From JAPPLB01 sp965218555 (GTDB taxonomy: Bacteria > Acidobacteriota > Terriglobia > Bryobacterales > UBA6623), in the NCBI GenBank assembly GCA_965218555.1, contig OZ244625.1, positions 1,488,001-1,552,000 on the forward strand: a stretch of DNA of 64,000 nucleotides. The letters run 5' to 3'. Of this stretch, positions 59,960 to 64,000 are shown piece after piece. Numbering within the stretch: the first letter of the stretch is position 1; the number at the start of each line of letters is the position of its first letter. Below the pieces are notes generated by a model, which made no database searches, had not been told where the DNA came from, and saw only the letters and a program-made list of their open reading frames with translations. The translations under genes and the position numbers were made by a program.

Positions 59960-62860
59960 ATGAGTTGGTTTCGACAGACGATTCCGCTTGTGGCGGCGGC
60001 CATGCTTTGCCTGCCGGGGTGGAGTGCCCCTCGGGTAGGCTTCGAAGGCGCCGTACAACCTCTTCTGAAAGCAAAGTGTGTGGCCTGCCACGGCGCCGAG
60101 GCGCCGCAGGCGGAACTGAATCTCGAATCACATCAGACGCTCCTCAAGGGCGGCAAGTCAGGCCCCGCTATTTTCCCCGGCTCTCCCGAAACGAGCCTGC
60201 TCTTGCAGAAGGTTGTTTCCGGCGCCATGCCTCCGGTCGGCGAGAAACTCACCGACGACGAGTTGCAGCTCCTCCGCGATTGGATCCACCAAGGCGCGCC
60301 GGGAACCTCCGCGTCGGGTCCCCTGATCACCGACAAGGAAGTTCTGCCGATTCTCCAGATGCGCTGCGTCACTTGCCACGGCAAGCGCCGGCGTGAAGGC
60401 GACCTCGACCTGCGAACCATTGCGAGCCGCCTGAAAGGCGGCCGCTCGGGACCTGCGCTGGCGCCGGGTGATCCCGAGGCCAGCTTGATGTTCCAACGTG
60501 TCGCCGCGGGCGAAATGCCCCCGCCGCACATGCTGTACGCAAACAACGTCAAGCCTCCGACGGACGCCGAGGTGGAGACACTCAGAGAGTGGATTGCTTC
60601 CGGGGCGCAACCGGCTCCGAAAGAGGTGGTCGAGGTCAGCGAGAGCGAGTCTCTCGTCAGCGATGAGGATCGGCGGTTCTGGTCGTTTCAACCGCCTGCG
60701 CGTCCGAAGGCCCCCACGGTCAAGCACTCTCGCCTGGTGCGCAATCCGATCGATGCCTTCCTGTTGCGCAACCTCGAAGAGAAGCAATTGAGCTACGCGG
60801 ACGAGGCTGACCGGCTTGATCTGTTGCGCCGGGCGTACATCGACCTGATCGGTATGCCGCCCACCATGTCCGAGGTGGAAGCCTACCTGAGCGACGACAG
60901 GCCCGACGCCTATGAGCGCATGATCGACAGGCTGCTCGAGTCCCCGCATTACGGCGAGCGATGGGCGCAGCACTGGCTTGATTTGGCCGGTTATTCCGAT
61001 TCGGAAGGCATCATCGACGCGGACAGGGTGCGGCCGCACTCCTGGCGCTATCGGGATTCCGTGATCCGAGCGCTGAACCAGGACAAGCCTTATGACCGCT
61101 TCGTCACCGAGCAGCTCGCCGGCGACGAGTTGCTCGATCACAAAGATCTCAAAGAAGCTACGCAGGAGACGATCGACATCCTGGCGGCGACCGGTTTTTT
61201 ACGGATGACTCCCGACGGGACTTATTCGCCCGCGAACGGCTCGTTGGCCGAACGGATGAACGTCATCGCCGATGAGATTCATGTGCTGGGTTCCGCCGTG
61301 ATGGGATTGACGGTCGGTTGCGCCCGCTGCCACAGCCATAAGTACGACCCGCTTCCGCAGCGAGACTATTATCGACTGAGCGCGGTCCTGCAAACCGCCT
61401 TCGATCCCTACGATTGGGTTCCACCGACCGAACGACTCATCAAGGTCGGGCTCGCCTCGGAATGGAAGGAAGCCCAGGAACACAACAAGCCGATCGAAGC
61501 TGAAATCAAACGCCTTGAAGCGGCTCTGAAGAAGAAAGCAGAGCCCTACCGCAGGCAACTGATTCAGGAGCGGCTGTCCAAGCTGCCCGAGCCGGTGCGA
61601 CAGGATCTGCTTCGTCTGGAAGAGACTCCAGGCGAACAGCGAACCGAGATCCAGAAGTACCTGGCCAAGAAGTTCTCCGATGTACTGAAGGTCGACGATG
61701 ATAAGTTGGACGAGTTCTCGGCCGAGTTCAAAGCCTTTCGTGAGACGACACAGAAATCTCTCAATGAGGCAAAGAATAAGCTCAAGCCCGAGCCCCGGAT
61801 TCGCGCTCTCTACGACATGGGAGGTGAGCCGTCGGCGGTCTATCTGCTGGGCCGCGGTGAGGCGCAGTCGCTGCTCGAAAGGGTTACCCCGGCCATACCG
61901 TCGGTGCTGCGCGCCGGCCTTGAGCCGTTCCAGGCCGAGCGGCCCTGGGAACACGACGGCAGCAGTGGAAACAGGCTCGCGTTGGCGCGTTGGCTCACGC
62001 AGCCCGATCATCCGCTGACGTCGCGCGTGATGGTCAACCGCATCTGGCTTCATCACTTCGGCCGCGGCTTCGTCGAGACTCCGTCAAACTTCGGACGCAC
62101 CGGAGCGCGGCCGAGCCATCCGGAGTTGTTGGACTGGCTGGCGACCGAGTTTGTGCGCTCAGGCTGGAGCATCAAAGCGATGCACCGCCTGATGACGACG
62201 ACGACCGCGTACCGGCAGAGTTCGCAAGTGGGCGACCGCGCGGCGGCCGAGGACCTGGAGAACAAGCTGCTTTCGCGGATGCCGTTGCGGCGCATGAGCG
62301 CCGAGACGCTTTACGACTCCATCTTGCGGGCGACGGAGCGGCTCGACACCACGCCGTTCGGGCTGCCCGACCAGGTGACGACGAAAGACAGCGGCGAGAT
62401 CGTTGTCGACGGTACGAAGAAAGGATGGCGTCGAGCGGTATACGTGCTGAAACGCCGCAAGACGCCTGCTACGATGCTGGATGTCTTCGACCTACCGCAA
62501 CTGACTCCGAACTGCACCGAGCGGACGCAGTCGACCGTCGCAACGCAGGCCTTGCAGATGATGAACGGCGACACGGTTCGAGGACATGCGCGTTTCCTGG
62601 CCGCTCGATTGATCGACGAGTTCCCGGATGATCGCGAGAAGCAGATTCAGCAGCTCTATCTGCGAGCACTGACCCGGCTGCCGACCGCGGACGAAGTCGA
62701 TGCCGGGCTCGCCAGCATCGACGATTTGTCGGGCGAGTGGCGCAGCCATCTGGAAAACGAGAACCATGACGCGCCGCGAGGGTACACGGCCCGCTGGTCG
62801 GCGCTGGGCTCGCTGGCCCATGCGCTGCTGATCTCGGCCGAGTTTCTATACGTGGACTGA
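59960..62860 (+). CDS. Cytochrome c domain protein with DUF1549 and DUF1553 (PSD1 type)
   Basis: 966 residues with a Sec signal (IPLVAAAMLCLPGWSA). Two haem-binding CxxCH sites are visible: CVACH at residues 40-44 and CVTCH at 136-140. DUF1549 starts near NPIDAFLLRNLEEKQLSYA and includes YGERWAQHWLDLAGYSDSE; a coiled coil rich in Glu and Lys follows around residue 515. The C-terminal DUF1553 has NRLALARWLTQPDHPLTSR and VMVNRIWLHHFGRGFVETPS. The ATG at 59960 gives the cleanest signal peptide. It is followed by a DUF1501 protein 22 bases on, the usual pairing. Confidence 0.88.
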   Translation: MSWFRQTIPLVAAAMLCLPGWSAPRVGFEGAVQPLLKAKCVACHGAEAPQAELNLESHQTLLKGGKSGPAIFPGSPETSLLLQKVVSGAMPPVGEKLTDDELQLLRDWIHQGAPGTSASGPLITDKEVLPILQMRCVTCHGKRRREGDLDLRTIASRLKGGRSGPALAPGDPEASLMFQRVAAGEMPPPHMLYANNVKPPTDAEVETLREWIASGAQPAPKEVVEVSESESLVSDEDRRFWSFQPPARPKAPTVKHSRLVRNPIDAFLLRNLEEKQLSYADEADRLDLLRRAYIDLIGMPPTMSEVEAYLSDDRPDAYERMIDRLLESPHYGERWAQHWLDLAGYSDSEGIIDADRVRPHSWRYRDSVIRALNQDKPYDRFVTEQLAGDELLDHKDLKEATQETIDILAATGFLRMTPDGTYSPANGSLAERMNVIADEIHVLGSAVMGLTVGCARCHSHKYDPLPQRDYYRLSAVLQTAFDPYDWVPPTERLIKVGLASEWKEAQEHNKPIEAEIKRLEAALKKKAEPYRRQLIQERLSKLPEPVRQDLLRLEETPGEQRTEIQKYLAKKFSDVLKVDDDKLDEFSAEFKAFRETTQKSLNEAKNKLKPEPRIRALYDMGGEPSAVYLLGRGEAQSLLERVTPAIPSVLRAGLEPFQAERPWEHDGSSGNRLALARWLTQPDHPLTSRVMVNRIWLHHFGRGFVETPSNFGRTGARPSHPELLDWLATEFVRSGWSIKAMHRLMTTTTAYRQSSQVGDRAAAEDLENKLLSRMPLRRMSAETLYDSILRATERLDTTPFGLPDQVTTKDSGEIVVDGTKKGWRRAVYVLKRRKTPATMLDVFDLPQLTPNCTERTQSTVATQALQMMNGDTVRGHARFLAARLIDEFPDDREKQIQQLYLRALTRLPTADEVDAGLASIDDLSGEWRSHLENENHDAPRGYTARWSALGSLAHALLISAEFLYVD

Positions 62861-62882
62861 GCATATCGAGAGGAGTCGAGCG

Positions 62883-64000
62883 ATGAAAATGAAACCGATA
62901 CCCCGAAAGGTGAGCCGCCGAGACTTCTTCTCGCGGGTCAGCGACGGTTTGCACGGCGCCGCTCTCGCGACGCTGCTGGGAACCGACCTTTATTCGAGTC
63001 CTTCCGCTGCTGCCGCGACGACGCGCATTCATGGTTTCCAGCCGCGCCAACCGCACTTCGAGCCGCAGGCCACCTCGGTGATTCATCTGTTCATGAACGG
63101 CGGACCGAGCCAGGTCGATCTGTTCGACCCGAAACCGACCCTCGAGAAATACGCCGGGAAGAAAGCGCCGCGGGATATTCTCAATCGGCTTGAGAACCCC
63201 CAACAGGTCGGCGGCTTTCTGCCGTCGCCGTACAAGTTCGCAAAGCATGGAGAGTGCGGCATGGATGTCTCCGAGGCGCTGCCCCACTTGTCGAAGCGCG
63301 TCGATGACATCACCTTGATCCGCTCGATGCATGGTGAGCACTTCAACCACGAGCCGTCGCTGTATTTGATGCATTCCGGGCGGACGCTGCCCGGACGGCC
63401 CGCACTCGGTTCCTGGGTAACCTACGGATTGGGGAGCGAGAATCAGAACCTGCCCGGGTATGTCGTGCTCGACGACCCAAAGAAGCTGCCCGTCAATGGC
63501 ATCCAGAATTGGCAGGCCGGCTGGCTCCCGCCGGAATTCCAAGGAACGCGCTTTCGCTCCGAAGGCCCGCCGCTGTTGAACCTCAAGCCGGAACAGGACC
63601 TTCCCTCCCCGCTGGTGCAGGCCGAGCGAGACCTCCTCCGCCGGCTGGACGAAAGCCATCGTGGACAACGGCCGCGATATCTCGAGCTCGACGCGCGCAT
63701 TGCCAGCTATGAGTTGGCCGCGCGGATGCAGGTCGAAGCAACCGACGCACTAGACCTTTCCCAAGAGAGCGAGAAGACCAAGGAGATGTACGGTCTCAAC
63801 GACGAGCAGACGCGGTCCTACGGCACCCGTTGCCTGATGGCCCGGCGGCTTGTCGAGCGCGGCGTGCGGTTTGTACAGCTCTTCATCGAGTATCAAATCT
63901 GGGACAATCACTCGGAGCTTCAAAAGGGCCTCGACTACAGTTGCGGCAAGACCGACAAGCCGGTGGCGGCGCTGCTCACGGACCTCAAGCAGCGCGGGCT
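62883..64000 (+). CDS. DUF1501 Tat-exported protein (partial, 3' end outside window)
   Basis: At least 372 codons from an ATG preceded by GAGAGGAG; the frame is open to the window end. KVSRRDFFSRVSDGLHGAAL is a twin-arginine signal. Then SVIHLFMNGGPSQVDLFDPK, HFNHEPSLYLMHSGRTLPGR, RPALGSWVTYGLGSENQNLP and VRFVQLFIEYQIWDNH mark DUF1501, an alkaline-phosphatase/sulfatase-superfold protein of unproven activity. It is the standard neighbour of DUF1549/DUF1553 cytochromes and completes the second pair of this cluster. Confidence 0.9.
   Translation, partial: MKMKPIPRKVSRRDFFSRVSDGLHGAALATLLGTDLYSSPSAAAATTRIHGFQPRQPHFEPQATSVIHLFMNGGPSQVDLFDPKPTLEKYAGKKAPRDILNRLENPQQVGGFLPSPYKFAKHGECGMDVSEALPHLSKRVDDITLIRSMHGEHFNHEPSLYLMHSGRTLPGRPALGSWVTYGLGSENQNLPGYVVLDDPKKLPVNGIQNWQAGWLPPEFQGTRFRSEGPPLLNLKPEQDLPSPLVQAERDLLRRLDESHRGQRPRYLELDARIASYELAARMQVEATDALDLSQESEKTKEMYGLNDEQTRSYGTRCLMARRLVERGVRFVQLFIEYQIWDNHSELQKGLDYSCGKTDKPVAALLTDLKQRG

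Noticed and set aside
1..64000. CRISPR arrays, rRNA genes, tmRNA and RNase P RNA.
   Set aside because: I looked for regularly spaced repeats and for the conserved RNA cores and saw none; only two tRNAs are evident.

Overview
The window is high-GC chromosomal DNA, most likely from an acidobacterium of the Bryobacterales/Solibacter type. The case rests on several things seen together: two adjacent proteins with the Acidobacterial VWFA-related domain, an Oar-like TonB receptor remnant, Tat-exported DUF1501/DUF1552 proteins paired with planctomycete-type cytochrome c proteins, a Tat-signal aldo/keto reductase and enolase-superfamily enzyme, and sulfatase and PIG-L hydrolases. This is inference from gene content; no rRNA or other phylogenetic marker RNA is present.

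Layout. 1-3.3 kb: a partial lipoprotein, a sulfatase and a D-threonine-aldolase-like enzyme. 3.5-4.3 kb: a small IS21-like element with terminal inverted repeats and no transposase. 4.27-11.1 kb: an RND efflux operon (TetR regulator, outer-membrane factor, adaptor, permease) behind a consensus promoter with an overlapping palindromic operator. 11-16.5 kb: a secreted protein, ligA, a diacylglycerol kinase-like protein, a membrane hydrolase and tRNA-Ser(CGA). 16.6-22.3 kb: a run of broken genes (an unknown frameshifted gene, a carboxylate-amine ligase with one amber stop, a TldD-like protease with an amber stop and a frameshift) next to one intact TldD/PmbA homologue. 22.8-33.4 kb: an unusual Cache-Cache-binding protein fusion, tRNA-Lys(TTT) with a terminator, uvrA, a sodium/solute symporter, exonuclease III and a secreted PIG-L deacetylase.

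33.5-38.1 kb is a patchy region: an FMN reductase, an IS630 transposase remnant, cytidine deaminase, a subclass B3 metallo-beta-lactamase with a Gln in place of the first zinc His, an integrase fragment and a truncated TonB receptor. 38.3-51.8 kb is ordinary chromosome: kdsA, pyrG, the VWFA pair, aldo/keto reductase, L,D-transpeptidase, a heparinase-like protein, an orphan ABC-type ATPase, a frameshifted DUF4139 gene, a Trm112-like protein and an enolase-superfamily enzyme. 52.0-54.1 kb is a visibly more A/T-rich island with a DarTG-like DNA ADP-ribosylation toxin-antitoxin pair in antitoxin-first order, preceded by two perfect 11-bp tandem repeats. 55.1-64.0 kb is one long plus-strand cluster of two cytochrome/Tat-protein pairs (DUF1592+DUF1552, then DUF1549/1553+DUF1501), running off the window end.

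UAG is used as a normal stop by many intact genes here, so the in-frame UAGs are read as nonsense mutations rather than recoding.
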